Assembly (NCBI RefSeq): GCF_000010665.1
Contig: NC_012796.1
Span: forward strand, 4,240,001 to 4,304,000
Reading direction: 5' to 3'
Source: Solidesulfovibrio magneticus RS-1
GTDB taxonomy: Bacteria; Desulfobacterota; Desulfovibrionia; Desulfovibrionales; Desulfovibrionaceae
DNA: 64,000 nucleotides
Shown: positions 35,692 through 45,141 of the stretch, one piece after another
Layout: the number at the start of each line of letters is the position of its first letter
Numbering within the stretch: position 1 is the first letter of the stretch
Position numbers and translations under genes: made by a program
The notes under the pieces: model-generated
The model's input: the letters and a program-made list of their open reading frames with translations, nothing else
What the model was told of the DNA's origin: nothing
Databases searched by the model: none

Positions 35692-36558
35692 ATGGTTTGC
35701 GCCTTATTTTCGCGCCTGACGCGCCCCTGGTTCCTGGCTGTCCTGGCCGGGATTCTTGCGCTGGCCGGGCTGTGGCCGCCCTCGACCCTGGCCGCCGGGG
35801 AGACCGTCCTGACCATCCCGGGCACCGGCGACAGCCAGGATCTGCTGCGCCTTCTGGCCGAACGCTTCAAGCGCGACAATCCCGACATCACGGTGAACCT
35901 TCCCGATTCCGTGGGCAGCACCGCCGGCCTGCGGCTGGTTATCGGCGGCAAAGCCGAGCTGGCCCGCACGGCTCGGCCCCTTCGTGACGACGAGATCGCG
36001 GCGGGCCTGAGCCAAACCGTTTTCGCCGCCACACCCGTGGTCTTCGCCGTCCATCCTGCGGTGACCGGCGTCAAGGGCGTCACGAGCGCCCAGGCACAGG
36101 CCGTCTTTGCCGGCCGCGTCAAGAACTGGTCGGAACTCGGCGGCCCGGATCTGGCCGTGGCCCGAGTCTGCCGCGAAACCCCGGAAACCACCCGGGAACT
36201 CTTAAACGCCGCCATCCCCGGTTTCGAGGCCGGCGGCTGCCACGACCAGGCCGTGGCCTACACCACCCCCGAGGCCGTGGCCCTGGTGGCCGGACACCCC
36301 GGAGCCGTGGGCTACGTCTCCCTGGCGGCCATGGCCGCCGCCAACCTCACGCCCCTGGCCCTGGACGGCGTCGCCCCGACCCTGGAAAACGTCGGCCGGG
36401 GCAGCTACCGCCTCGTCGTCCCCTTTGGTCTGGCCTACAAAGCGCCCCTGTCCCCGGCCGCCGCCCGTTTCCTCAAATTCCTGTCCAGCCCCGACGCCCT
36501 ATCCCTCATGGCCCGCCTGGGCTGCCTGCCCAGTCCGGCCAAGCCCACCGCGCCCTGA
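35692..36558 (+). CDS. PstS-like periplasmic binding protein
   Basis: 288 residues. Signal peptide (LFSRLTRPWFLAVLAGILALAGLWPPSTLAAG), then a type-2 periplasmic-binding fold of the phosphate-binding kind: LTIPGTGDSQDLLRLLAERF, PDSVGSTAGLRLVIGGKAELARTAR, AVFAGRVKNWSELGG and GAVGYVSLAAM. It may bind phosphate or another oxyanion. GGAG five bases before ATG. Its stop shares one base with the following sensor kinase, and no pst permease genes are present. It therefore probably feeds a signal to that kinase rather than to a transporter (inference). Confidence 0.8.
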   Translation: MVCALFSRLTRPWFLAVLAGILALAGLWPPSTLAAGETVLTIPGTGDSQDLLRLLAERFKRDNPDITVNLPDSVGSTAGLRLVIGGKAELARTARPLRDDEIAAGLSQTVFAATPVVFAVHPAVTGVKGVTSAQAQAVFAGRVKNWSELGGPDLAVARVCRETPETTRELLNAAIPGFEAGGCHDQAVAYTTPEAVALVAGHPGAVGYVSLAAMAAANLTPLALDGVAPTLENVGRGSYRLVVPFGLAYKAPLSPAAARFLKFLSSPDALSLMARLGCLPSPAKPTAP

Positions 36559-38750
36559 TGATCCGGTCCATCAAGACGCAGGCGCTCATGGGCCAGTTGG
36601 CCCTGGTGGCGCTTTTAACCCTGCTTCTTGGCGGCGGCATGTTCCACTTGGCCGCTTTGGTTCTCGAACGCGAGGAACAGGAAAAAATGCGCCTCCTGGC
36701 CGCCGGCCTGGCCCGGGAAACGGCCATGGCCGTCGCCCAGGGCGAAAACCGGCTGCGGCTTCTGGCCAGCGACCGCGACCTTGACCGCTTCGAGGCGACG
36801 CGCGACTATCATGTGCTCCAGGCCCTTTTCGGCCAGCACCGCGCCGCCTTTTCCGCCATCGCTTTCGTCAATGCCCAGGGCGTGCGGGAGTACGCCGCCA
36901 CCCGCACCGGTTTCACCGACGCCCTGGCCCCGGCCGCCGACACGGCCCTGGTCACCGACGCCCTGACCGTCCCCGGCACGGTGGTTTCGGCCCTGCGCCT
37001 GTCCGCCGACGGCCGGGACGCCTGGCTGTCCATGGCCGTGGCCCGGCTAGACCCATTCAACACCACCCAGGGCGTTTTTCTGGTCACCCTGCCTCTGTCC
37101 GAACTCACCGCCCCCCTTCAATCCTTGCGCCTGGACCATGGCGGCGTTGCCGGACTGGCCCACGACGGCGGCCTGCTGCTGCCGGCCGAGGGAGCGGAAG
37201 GCGGGTTGAGCCAGACAGCCCTGCCCGAAGCCGTGGCCGGGCTGCTGGCCCTGGGCGGGGAGCACGCCACAATCGGCGAATTTGCCGGCCTGCCGAGCAT
37301 TCTCGGCGCAGCCCCGGTGGGGCGCCATGGGTTGGCGGTGGTCGTGGCCGCGCCCCTGCATCAGGTCGTGGACCAGGAGCTGGCCAAGCTGGGGCTGTGG
37401 CTCACCGCCGTGGCCGCCGCTGCCGCCTTTCTGTCCTTTCTGGCCTCGTTGTGGTGGACGCGTGGCCTGACCCGCCCCCTGGCCCGGCTGGGACAGGCCG
37501 TGCAGGCCATTGCCGAGGGCGACCTGTCGGTGCGCGCCCCGGTGGCCGGCCCGACTGAAACCCGGGAACTGGCCACGGCCTTCAACGCCATGGCCGAGGG
37601 TCTGGTCGCCTCCCGGGAAGGCCTGGCCCGGGCCAAGGAATCCCTGGAGCGCATCCTGTCCCACGTCAACGAAGCCTTGTGGGTCATTGACCGGGAAGGC
37701 CATGTACGCCTGTGCAACCGGGCCGGCAGCGACATGCTCGGCTACGCCCCGCAGGAACTCGTCGGCCTGCCGGCCACCAGCCTTTTCCCGCCCGGCGACC
37801 CCCTGGGCGTCTTTCTGGCCTCGGCTCCGGTGACGGAGCTGCTGGCCTCCGGCGGCATGACGGGCCTGGAAAAAACCCTGTGCGGCAAGGACGGCCGCAC
37901 GCTGGCGGTGCTGGTGTCCCTGGCGCTCTTGCGCGGCCAGGACGCCGGCGAGGAAGGCGTGGTCTGCCTGGCCATGGACATCACCGAACGCAAACGGGCC
38001 GACGATCTGGCCCGGGCCCGCAAGGCCGCCGAGGCCGTCAGCCGGGCCAAGACCGAATTTTTGGCCGTGTTGTCCCATGAGCTGCGCACGCCCTTAAACA
38101 TCATGCTCGGGATGCTTGAGCACGTCCAAGACTGCGACCTGCCCGCCCCGACCCAGGCTGGGCTGGTCCAGGCCGTCAAGTCCGGCCAGACCATGCTCGA
38201 CGTCATCGCAGCCATGCTCGACTACGCCAGCCTGGAAGCCAACCGGGTGGTGCTGCGCCGCCAGCCGTTTTCTCCGGGGCTGGTTGCCATGGAGGTGACC
38301 GGCCGTTTCACCGACGTGGCCAAGGCCAAGGGCGTCACCCTGGCGGTCGACATCTCGCCCGACCTGCCGGCGACGCTTATCGGCGACGCGGCCCGCCTCA
38401 CCCAGGCCCTGGCCAACCTCCTGAGCAACGCCGTGCGCTTCACCATGGGCGGCGAGGCCAGGCTGTTCCTGGGCGGCCGACGAACGCCCGGGCCGGACGG
38501 CGAGGTCTGGCGGCTTTTGGCCATGGTCTCGGACACGGGCATGGGCGTGACCGACGCCAAGCTGGAGTACATTTTCGAGCCGTTTACCCAGGAGGACGCC
38601 TCGGCCTCGCGGCGTTTCGGCGGTCTGGGTCTGGGACTGGCCATCACCCGCCGGCTGGTCGGCCTCATGGGCGGGACCATCTGCATGGACAGCCGCCCCG
38701 GCCAGGGCACCGACGTCTACCTGACCGTGCCGCTGGAACTGGACGAATAG
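36558..38750 (+). CDS. Membrane sensor histidine kinase (Cache-HAMP-PAS-HisKA)
   Basis: 730 residues. First helix about 10-36, a periplasmic Cache-like domain (about 40-275), second helix (LWLTAVAAAAAFLSFLASLWW), HAMP (RGLTRPLARLGQAVQAIAEGDLSVRAPV), PAS (LERILSHVNEALWVIDREG), then HisKA with FLAVLSHELRTPLNI (H507). The ATPase has LLSNAVRF, DTGMGV and GGLGLGLAI boxes. No receiver is fused. The ATG overlaps the PstS-like stop by one base. No response regulator follows; a strong hairpin terminator does. Confidence 0.93.
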   Translation: MIRSIKTQALMGQLALVALLTLLLGGGMFHLAALVLEREEQEKMRLLAAGLARETAMAVAQGENRLRLLASDRDLDRFEATRDYHVLQALFGQHRAAFSAIAFVNAQGVREYAATRTGFTDALAPAADTALVTDALTVPGTVVSALRLSADGRDAWLSMAVARLDPFNTTQGVFLVTLPLSELTAPLQSLRLDHGGVAGLAHDGGLLLPAEGAEGGLSQTALPEAVAGLLALGGEHATIGEFAGLPSILGAAPVGRHGLAVVVAAPLHQVVDQELAKLGLWLTAVAAAAAFLSFLASLWWTRGLTRPLARLGQAVQAIAEGDLSVRAPVAGPTETRELATAFNAMAEGLVASREGLARAKESLERILSHVNEALWVIDREGHVRLCNRAGSDMLGYAPQELVGLPATSLFPPGDPLGVFLASAPVTELLASGGMTGLEKTLCGKDGRTLAVLVSLALLRGQDAGEEGVVCLAMDITERKRADDLARARKAAEAVSRAKTEFLAVLSHELRTPLNIMLGMLEHVQDCDLPAPTQAGLVQAVKSGQTMLDVIAAMLDYASLEANRVVLRRQPFSPGLVAMEVTGRFTDVAKAKGVTLAVDISPDLPATLIGDAARLTQALANLLSNAVRFTMGGEARLFLGGRRTPGPDGEVWRLLAMVSDTGMGVTDAKLEYIFEPFTQEDASASRRFGGLGLGLAITRRLVGLMGGTICMDSRPGQGTDVYLTVPLELDE

Positions 38751-38761
38751 CCCGCCACGCA

Positions 38762-38798
38762 AAACGGCCCGCCCCGGTTGTCCCGGGGCGGGCCGTTT
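38762..38798. terminator. Bidirectional terminator between kinase and binding-protein genes
   Basis: A 16-bp perfect stem (38762-38777 with 38783-38798) with a five-base loop, AAA on the left arm and TTT on the right. It serves both convergent genes. Confidence 0.85.
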
Positions 38799-38815
38799 CG
38801 TATCAACAGAGCCGG

Positions 38816-40090
38816 CTACTTCTTGCCCGAACTCAGGAACAGCTCCTTGGCCGTGCCCGGCTCGAACTGGTAACGGGCCGCCTTTTCCCAAAACGGCTTG
38901 CCGTTTTCGGTCCGCAGCACCCAAAAATCGAAATCCCAGTCCTCGCGGCGGTCGCCGTGCTCGTTGAGGGCCAGCCAGCCGGTGGCCCCGTACATGCGCT
39001 CGCAGGTCTGGACCAGCCCCTGCTTGAACCGGGCGAAATCCGATGTGCCGCCCACGGCCTGGGCCGTGAAAAAGGCCGCCCAGGCCGCGTCGTAAGCGGC
39101 CACGCTCTCGGCGTCGGGGAAGGTGTCGGTCTTTTCCTGGATGCGCCGCTCGATAAGCCCGTAGACGTTGGCCCCGCCCTCGCCGTAGCGGGGGCTGGCC
39201 AGGCGCACCTTCATGGCCGCCGCCGCGCTCTCCGGGTCCTTGGCGATGGCGTCGAGCATGGCCGTGGCGCTGGAGCCGTACCAGCCCACGCTGACCAGCT
39301 CCGGCCGCTTGGCCGCCGCCTTGAGGATGGGCACGATCTCCTCGCCGCCGGCGAAATAGATGGCCGCCTTGGCCGACGCGCCGCTGCGCTGGGCCTGGGC
39401 CAGCTGCTTGGCCAGATCATCGAGGATGGGTCCGAAATCCTTGCGGTCGGCCGAATAGCGCGATCCAGGCAGGGCCTCGCCGCCAAGCTGCTTGAAGCGC
39501 GCCTTGACGTGCACCACCATGTCGTCGCCAAACCGGTCGGCCCGCCACAACGGAACCACCGCCGTCACGCCCTCCTGGCGCATCAGCCCGGTGACCGCCT
39601 CGGCCTGATAGGTGTCCGAGGGCGAAAGGCGAAACAGGTTGTCGCCCTTTTTGGAGAGAAACGGGCCGGAGCTGCCCTGGCTTATGAGCACGATGTTGTT
39701 TTTGTCGGCGAATTCCAGGCAGGCCTCGGCCTCGTCGTCGGAATAGGGGCCAAGGACCGCCCGCACGCCGCGCCCGGCCAGGGATTTGAGCTTTTCCAGC
39801 GCCTGCTCCGGGCTGCCGCCGGTGTTCTCGATCAGAAACGTCGCCGTCCCGCCCTGGCCCGAAGCGGCCAGATAGGCGTTGATGTCGGCCTGGGCCAAGT
39901 CCAGCGCGGCCTTGGATGTCTTGCCGAATTCGGCCAGGGGTCCGGTAATCGGCAGCAGCACGCCAAAGGTCAACGGCCCGGCCTTCTGGGCCAGGGCCGC
40001 CGGGGCCAGGGCCGCCAGCCAGAACGCCGCCCACAAAACCAGCTTTGCCAGCCTCATCCTCTTCCCAACTCCCGCTCCACGACGGTCCAT
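38816..40090 (-). CDS. ABC-type amino-acid (Leu/Ile/Val-like) periplasmic binding protein
   Basis: 424 residues, type-1 periplasmic-binding fold. The start at 40090 has AAGGAG five bases upstream; a long basic n-region and LVLWAAFWLAALAPAALA form the signal peptide. Core motifs are FGVLLPITGPLAEFGKTSKAAL and AVLGPYSDDEAEACLEFADKNNIVLIS. No permease or ATPase genes are nearby, so it may serve a distant transporter or one of the flanking kinases. Ligand unknown; the family binds branched-chain amino acids, amides or urea. Confidence 0.88.
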   Translation of the reverse strand: MDRRGAGVGKRMRLAKLVLWAAFWLAALAPAALAQKAGPLTFGVLLPITGPLAEFGKTSKAALDLAQADINAYLAASGQGGTATFLIENTGGSPEQALEKLKSLAGRGVRAVLGPYSDDEAEACLEFADKNNIVLISQGSSGPFLSKKGDNLFRLSPSDTYQAEAVTGLMRQEGVTAVVPLWRADRFGDDMVVHVKARFKQLGGEALPGSRYSADRKDFGPILDDLAKQLAQAQRSGASAKAAIYFAGGEEIVPILKAAAKRPELVSVGWYGSSATAMLDAIAKDPESAAAAMKVRLASPRYGEGGANVYGLIERRIQEKTDTFPDAESVAAYDAAWAAFFTAQAVGGTSDFARFKQGLVQTCERMYGATGWLALNEHGDRREDWDFDFWVLRTENGKPFWEKAARYQFEPGTAKELFLSSGKK

Positions 40091-40277
40091 ATCAGCTCCT
40101 TGCACCCAGTCCGGGCCGGGCGGCGTATGCAGCATATCCAGCCCGGGACATACCCACAAAGCGACCAAAAAGAAACCGCGCCCAGGGCCTCTTTCCAAGG
40201 CTCCCGCCTTGGCATATACAAAGACTAAGCGCGGACGCCGGGCCTCCTCCGGTCGCCGCCCACCATGGGTGCCGTTT

Positions 40278-42335
40278 ATGATCGACCCTGCCGACGACGA
40301 TCCCGCCGCCGAAATGCGGCGTCAAGCCGAAAGCCGCGCCGCCGCTGCCCCCGAGGATGAGGACCTTTCCGACGCCGCCATGGCCCGGCTCATCCTGGAA
40401 GCCAGCCCGGCCTATCTGATCCGCTACGCCGTCAAGGACGGCAAACCCGGGCCGGTCTCCTACGTTTCCTCCAATATCGACCGCTTCGGCTTTTCCCGCG
40501 AGGAACTGCTCACCGGCCGACGCTCGCCCTGGGATCTCATCCACCCCGACGACCGGGACCGGGTCGAGGCGGCCCTGCGCGACCACGCCGACGCCGGTCG
40601 TGACGCCTTTGCCCTGGACTACCGCCAGCGCACCCCCGACGGCGGCGTCCGCCACGTCACCGACCGCATCCAGCTGCACCGCGACGCCGCCGGCCGGGTC
40701 GTCGCCGTCCAGGCCCTGGTCCTGGACGTCACCGAAAGCGTGCTGGCCCGCCGCGATCTGGAAATGGTCCTGGACAGCGCCCCCATCCCCATCGTCAAGG
40801 TACGCCTGGGCGACGACGGCGACCGCCGCCTCGAATACCAGAACCCGGCCGCCGAGCGGCTGTTCGGTAAGGGCGCCACCGGGCTGTCCTGCAAGAATTC
40901 GCTCTGCAACAAGGAGACCTGCCCGGTCCTGGCCGACGAGTCCGGCCTGGTGCGCGAGCGCGAGTGCCTCATAAACACCCTGGCCGGCGAGCGCGTCATG
41001 TACAAGACCGCCCGCCGCCTGCCCGGTTCGCCCTCCATCATCGAGGCTATGATCGACGTCACCGAGCTCATGCGCACCCGGCAGCGCCTGACCCGAGCCA
41101 TGGAGGCCGCCGAGGCCGCCAACCGCGCCAAGTCGCAATTTTTAGCCACCATGAGCCATGAGATTCGCACCCCCATGAACGGCATCATGGGCATGATCGA
41201 ACTGGCCATGGCCACCGAACTCACCCCCGAGCAGCGCGACTACATCGACCTGGCCCGCCAGTCCGCCGTCCATCTGCTGGAAATCATCAACGACATCCTC
41301 GATTTCTCCCGCATCGAGGCCGGGCGCATGGAGCTTGCCCGCTCCCGGTTCTCCCTGGGCCAGGCCCTTGGCGTGTGCCTGCGCCTTTTTGAGGCCCCGG
41401 CCGCGCGCAGCGGCAACCGCTTGTCCCTGGACATCGCCCCGGACGTGCCGGGCGAGCTGGTCGGCGATCCCGGCCGCCTGGCCCAGATCGTGGCCAATCT
41501 CGTGTCCAACGGCCTCAAATTCACCAAAAACGGCTTCGTGCGAGTGGCTGTGGGCCTCGACCCGGACGCCCCCCGCAAGTCCGGCGCGCTGTCCCTGCGT
41601 TTCGACGTCTCCGACGACGGCATCGGCATCCCGACCGACAAGCAGGCCCGCATCTTCGATTATTTCACCCAGCTCGACGCCAGCCTCAACCGAGGGGCCG
41701 GCGGCACGGGCCTGGGGCTGGCCATCAGCAAAAGCCTCGTGACCCTCATGAGCGGCCGTATCTGGGTCGCTTCCGACCCGGGCCGCGGCAGCACCTTTTC
41801 CTTCACCGCCGCCTTCGACCTGCCCGAAGCCCCGCTCCAGGCCACCCCTTCGCCCCCGGCCACGGCTAGGCCAGGCGGACCAGTCACCCCCCTTCGCCTG
41901 CTTTTGGTCGAGGACAACAACATCAACCAGATCGTGGCCAAACGGCTCCTGGAACGCCGGGGGCACATGGTCACCGCCGTGGACAACGGCCGCCAAGCCC
42001 TGGCCGTCCTGGCCGAAACACCCTTCGACTGCGTGCTCATGGACGTGGAAATGCCGGACTTAAGCGGCCCCGAGACCCTGGCCCTGCTGCGCGACCCGGT
42101 CCGCTTCGGACCGGCCGCCGCCACCCCGGCCGTGGCGCTCACCGCCCACGCCGTCAAAGGCTACCGCGAACGGATGCTCCAAGCCGGTTTCGACGACTAC
42201 GTGGCCAAACCCATCGACATGCACGAACTCGACGCCGCCCTGGCCCGCGTCGCCGCCAGGCGGGCCATGAAGGGCGAAGAGAAGATGCCTCCGGCGGCCG
42301 GGGGCCTAAGGCCCCCGGACCCCCCAACGGGGTAA
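40278..42335 (+). CDS. Hybrid histidine kinase whose C-terminus is encoded by a repeat
   Basis: 685 residues, cytosolic. First PAS about 35-155 ([26 protein letters not shown]), second about 160-275 with a cysteine cluster [11 protein letters not shown]. HisKA is [14 protein letters not shown] (H294); the ATPase has [15 protein letters not shown] and GGTGLGLAI; the receiver has CVLMDVEMP (D589) and YVAKPI. The final 17 or so residues ([17 protein letters not shown]) are translated from a dispersed hairpin element and are not part of the receiver. The ATG at 40278 lacks a good ribosome site; GTG at 40269 is possible. An OmpR-type regulator starts 12 bp downstream. Confidence 0.9.
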   Translation: MIDPADDDPAAEMRRQAESRAAAAPEDEDLSDAAMARLILEASPAYLIRYAVKDGKPGPVSYVSSNIDRFGFSREELLTGRRSPWDLIHPDDRDRVEAALRDHADAGRDAFALDYRQRTPDGGVRHVTDRIQLHRDAAGRVVAVQALVLDVTESVLARRDLEMVLDSAPIPIVKVRLGDDGDRRLEYQNPAAERLFGKGATGLSCKNSLCNKETCPVLADESGLVRERECLINTLAGERVMYKTARRLPGSPSIIEAMIDVTELMRTRQRLTRAMEAAEAANRAKSQFLATMSHEIRTPMNGIMGMIELAMATELTPEQRDYIDLARQSAVHLLEIINDILDFSRIEAGRMELARSRFSLGQALGVCLRLFEAPAARSGNRLSLDIAPDVPGELVGDPGRLAQIVANLVSNGLKFTKNGFVRVAVGLDPDAPRKSGALSLRFDVSDDGIGIPTDKQARIFDYFTQLDASLNRGAGGTGLGLAISKSLVTLMSGRIWVASDPGRGSTFSFTAAFDLPEAPLQATPSPPATARPGGPVTPLRLLLVEDNNINQIVAKRLLERRGHMVTAVDNGRQALAVLAETPFDCVLMDVEMPDLSGPETLALLRDPVRFGPAAATPAVALTAHAVKGYRERMLQAGFDDYVAKPIDMHELDAALARVAARRAMKGEEKMPPAAGGLRPPDPPTG
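42284..42331 (+). repeat. Dispersed GC-hairpin element, copy 4 (inside a coding region)
   Basis: GCCTCCGGCGG box, perfect core 42298-42318 and GGACCCCCC box. It forms the last codons of the hybrid kinase, whose TAA lies two bases beyond it. Confidence 0.85.
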
Positions 42336-42346
42336 AGGAAATCATC

Positions 42347-43024
42347 ATGCGCGTACTCATCGTGGAAGACGACCTGGACGCTGCCGCCTATCTGGTCAAG
42401 GGACTCAAGGAATCGGGCTATGTGGTGGACCATGTGGCCGACGGCCGCGAGGCCCTCTACCGCGTGGCCGCCGAGACCTACGACGCCTGCGTGGTCGACC
42501 GGATGCTGCCCGGCGTTGACGGGCTGACCATCGTCAAGACCATGCGCTCGGCCGGCAACGCCGCCCCGGTGCTCATTCTTTCGGCCCTGGGCGACGTGGA
42601 CGACCGGGTCAAGGGCTTAAAGGCCGGCGGCGACGACTATCTGGTCAAGCCCTACGCCTTTGCCGAGCTGCTGGCCCGGCTGGAGGCCCTGCTGCGCCGG
42701 GGCCGCTCCGACGCCCCGGACACCATGCTCAAGGTGGCCGACCTGGAAATGGATCTGGTCGGCCGCACCGTGCGCCGGGCCGGCCGGCCCATCGAACTCA
42801 AGCCCAAGGAATTCGCCCTGCTCGAATACCTCATGCGCCACGCCGGCCATGTGGTCACCCGCACCATGCTGCTGGAAAACGTCTGGGACTATTCCTTCGA
42901 TCCCCAGACCAACGTCATCGACGTCCATGTGAGCCGCCTGCGCCAGAAGATCGACAAGGGCCACGACAAGCCGCTTCTCTCCACCATCCGCGGCGCCGGG
43001 TACAGCCTGCGTGATAGCCACTAA
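42347..43024 (+). CDS. OmpR-family response regulator
   Basis: 225 residues. The receiver has EDD at 7-9, phospho-acceptor D51 (CVVDRMLPG) and YLVKPY. The C-terminal winged helix is of OmpR/PhoB type (IELKPKEFALLEYLMRHAGHVVTRTMLLENVWDYSFDPQTNVIDVHVSRLRQKID). It binds DNA as a dimer once phosphorylated. An AGGA site precedes the ATG. The kinase gene overlaps its 3' end by 14 bp, so the pair is a standard two-component system (CusRS/CzcRS-like architecture). Target genes are not evident. Confidence 0.95.
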   Translation: MRVLIVEDDLDAAAYLVKGLKESGYVVDHVADGREALYRVAAETYDACVVDRMLPGVDGLTIVKTMRSAGNAAPVLILSALGDVDDRVKGLKAGGDDYLVKPYAFAELLARLEALLRRGRSDAPDTMLKVADLEMDLVGRTVRRAGRPIELKPKEFALLEYLMRHAGHVVTRTMLLENVWDYSFDPQTNVIDVHVSRLRQKIDKGHDKPLLSTIRGAGYSLRDSH

Positions 43025-44390
43025 GATCCTGCGTTCCTCCACCCTGCGCCTGTCCATCCTGCACATGGCCGCCTTCGGCCTGTCGGTGCTGGTGCTGTTG
43101 TGGTTCATCTATTCGTCCACGGCCGGTTTCATGGAACGCCAGACCGACGAAACGATAAACGCCGAGATCCAGGGGCTGGCCGAACAGTACAGCCAGCTCG
43201 GGCTGACCGGGCTTATCCGCGTCATCAAGTCCCGCGTGGCCAAGGACAAGGCCGGATCGAGCGTCTATCTCCTCACCGACTGGAAATTCAATCCCCTGGC
43301 CGGCAACCTGCCCGACTGGCCCAAGTTCAAGGACACCGGCTCGGGCTGGTTCGACGCCACCCTGGAGGACACCGAGAACTTCGAGCCGCGCCGGGTGCGG
43401 ATGCGCTACTTCCTGCTGCCCGGCAACTTCCATCTGGTGGTCGGCCGCGACGTGTCCGAGCGGGTCAAGGTGGAACGGCTCATCGTCGACGCGCTCATCT
43501 GGGGCATGCTCCTCACCGTCGTTCTCGGCGGGGCCGGGGGCGTGTTGACCAGCCGCTGGATGCTCAAGCGCATTGACGTCATCACCAAGGCCAGCCGGGA
43601 AATCATGAACGGCGACCTCAGCCGCCGCATCCCCACCCGGGGGGCCGGCGACGAATTCGACCGCCTGGCCGAAAACTTGAACGCCATGCTCGACCAGATC
43701 GGCCGGCTCATGGACGGCGTCAAGCAGGTCTCCAACAACATCGCCCACGACCTGCGCGGCCCCCTAAACCGCATCCGCTCGGGCCTGGAAATCACCCTGT
43801 CCCGGCCCCAGGAGCCCGAGGCCTGCCGCCAGGCCCTGGAACGGGCCATCACCGAGATCGACGGGCTGCTGCAAACCTTCAACGCGCTTTTAACCATCGC
43901 CCAGGCCGAATCCGGGGCTCGCCGCCAGGATTTCACCGACATCGACCTGACGAGCCTGGCCGCCGACGCCGCCGAACTCTACGAGCCCGTGGCCGAGGAG
44001 GCCGGCCTGTCCCTGGAAGTGGACCTCGCCCCCCAGGTGACCGTGCCCGGCAACCGCCACCTGCTCTCCCAGGCCCTGGCCAACCTCCTGGACAACGCCG
44101 TCAAATACACCCCCGACGGCGGCCGGGTGACCCTGTCGCTGACCTCCGGCCCGGCCGGCCCGGAACTGACCGTGGCCGACACCGGCCCGGGCATCCCCCC
44201 CGAACACCGCGAATTCGTCCTGGAGCGCTTTACCCGCCTGGAATCGAGCCGCAATACCCCGGGCAGCGGCCTGGGCCTGTCCCTGGTCGCCGCCGCCGCC
44301 GGCCTGCACCAGGCCGAGTTGCGCCTGGGCGACAACAGCCCCGGTCTTCGCGTCACCCTGGCCTTCCCGGCCGGCCGCGCCAAAAGTTAA
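43011..44390 (+). CDS. Sensor histidine kinase partner of the OmpR regulator
   Basis: 459 residues from GTG at 43011, inside the end of the regulator gene (translation coupling). Helix about 15-38, a periplasmic domain of about 120 residues, second helix (LIVDALIWGMLLTVVLGGAGGVLTS), HAMP (MLKRIDVITKASREIMNGDLSRRIP), then HisKA with NNIAHDLRGPLNRIRSG (H246), where Gly replaces the usual Thr of HELRTP. ATPase boxes are LLDNAVKYT, DTGPGI and GSGLGLS. The periplasmic part does not reveal its signal. The domain order matches metal- or envelope-stress sensors. Confidence 0.94.
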   Translation: MIATKILRSSTLRLSILHMAAFGLSVLVLLWFIYSSTAGFMERQTDETINAEIQGLAEQYSQLGLTGLIRVIKSRVAKDKAGSSVYLLTDWKFNPLAGNLPDWPKFKDTGSGWFDATLEDTENFEPRRVRMRYFLLPGNFHLVVGRDVSERVKVERLIVDALIWGMLLTVVLGGAGGVLTSRWMLKRIDVITKASREIMNGDLSRRIPTRGAGDEFDRLAENLNAMLDQIGRLMDGVKQVSNNIAHDLRGPLNRIRSGLEITLSRPQEPEACRQALERAITEIDGLLQTFNALLTIAQAESGARRQDFTDIDLTSLAADAAELYEPVAEEAGLSLEVDLAPQVTVPGNRHLLSQALANLLDNAVKYTPDGGRVTLSLTSGPAGPELTVADTGPGIPPEHREFVLERFTRLESSRNTPGSGLGLSLVAAAAGLHQAELRLGDNSPGLRVTLAFPAGRAKS

Positions 44391-44446
44391 ATTATCGTTC
44401 ATCCTACGGCCATTCCCGTTTCACGTCCCACTCCTATACAGTAGCC

Positions 44447-44604
44447 ATCGAACGAGGCGGAAACGCCCGGGCGAGACACCCAAGACAAAACCCTCAGCCT
44501 TGTTTCGCCATACCGGATGGCCCCTCCCATCCTCAGGCGGTCCCAAGGACGCTCTCCCCCTCCTTGAACGAAGCCCCCGCTCCCCGGCGGGGGCTTCCTT
44601 TTTT
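44447..44604 (+). ncRNA. Candidate sRNA module 1
   Basis: A possible -10 TATACA at 44435-44440 (weak -35) would start a transcript of about 155 bases. The 3' part has CCTCCTT at 44559-44565, complementary to a Shine-Dalgarno. A terminator follows: 10-bp perfect stem 44571-44580/44587-44596, loop TCCCCG, T6 at 44599-44604. Expression is unproven. Confidence 0.4.
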
Positions 44605-44639
44605 GGGTAGAACGAAAAACGAATTCTAAGCTGGAATTC

Positions 44640-44827
44640 ATGGAGCGGCCATGGCCGTTTCATGGGCCGGGACTATCTCTTCAATCAACGGCAGACGGCC
44701 ACCCCCTCCGGCCCCTGCACTTGCCGCCAAACACACGGCCCCCGGGGCGGTCCCCTCCCGCAACCGGAAGCCTGTTCTCCCCCTCCTCGACAGCGAAACC
44801 CCCGCTCCCCGGCGGGGGTTTCCTTTT
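44640..44827 (+). ncRNA. Candidate sRNA module 2
   Basis: Same 3' architecture as module 1: pyrimidine run with CCTCCT at 44782-44787, perfect 10-bp stem 44796-44805/44812-44821 with the same TCCCCG loop, then T4. The 5' end is not definable from sequence. Confidence 0.35.
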
Positions 44828-44879
44828 GTCCAACCCGTCGCCGAATTCATCCCCCCTCCATGCCGTTTTCATGATCCGG

Positions 44880-45024
44880 CCTTATTTGTGTTTTGACGGC
44901 CCAGGCCACCCCTCAGGCCCGGACGTCAACGCCGTCCCGGCAGGCAACCGGCAAACGGCGTGACCGCACATGCTCTCCTCCCTCCTTGAAAGGCCCCCGC
45001 TTCCCCGGCGGGGGCCGCCTTTTT
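44880..45024 (+). ncRNA. Candidate sRNA module 3
   Basis: Same architecture again: CCTCCTT at 44981-44987, 9-bp stem 44992-45000/45008-45016, loop TTCCCCG, T5 at 45020-45024. The 5' end is approximate. Confidence 0.35.
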
Positions 45025-45141
45025 GTAATGCCGCGCCCTCTTGTTCCCGACCACGCGTTGCCATGTTCTGGCCTTTCCCGTAGTGTTCCAACCAGACTTA
45101 TCCTTCTCCAACCTGCGACATGCTGCGTGCGGAGGCCTTTC

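Larger units (their letters stand above)
44391..45141. other. Intergenic region with three related hairpin modules
   Basis: 751 bp between the kinase and the chemoreceptor, with no credible protein gene. It contains three successive modules, each ending in a pyrimidine run with an anti-Shine-Dalgarno string and a GC hairpin plus T-tract (listed separately). Confidence 0.7.
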
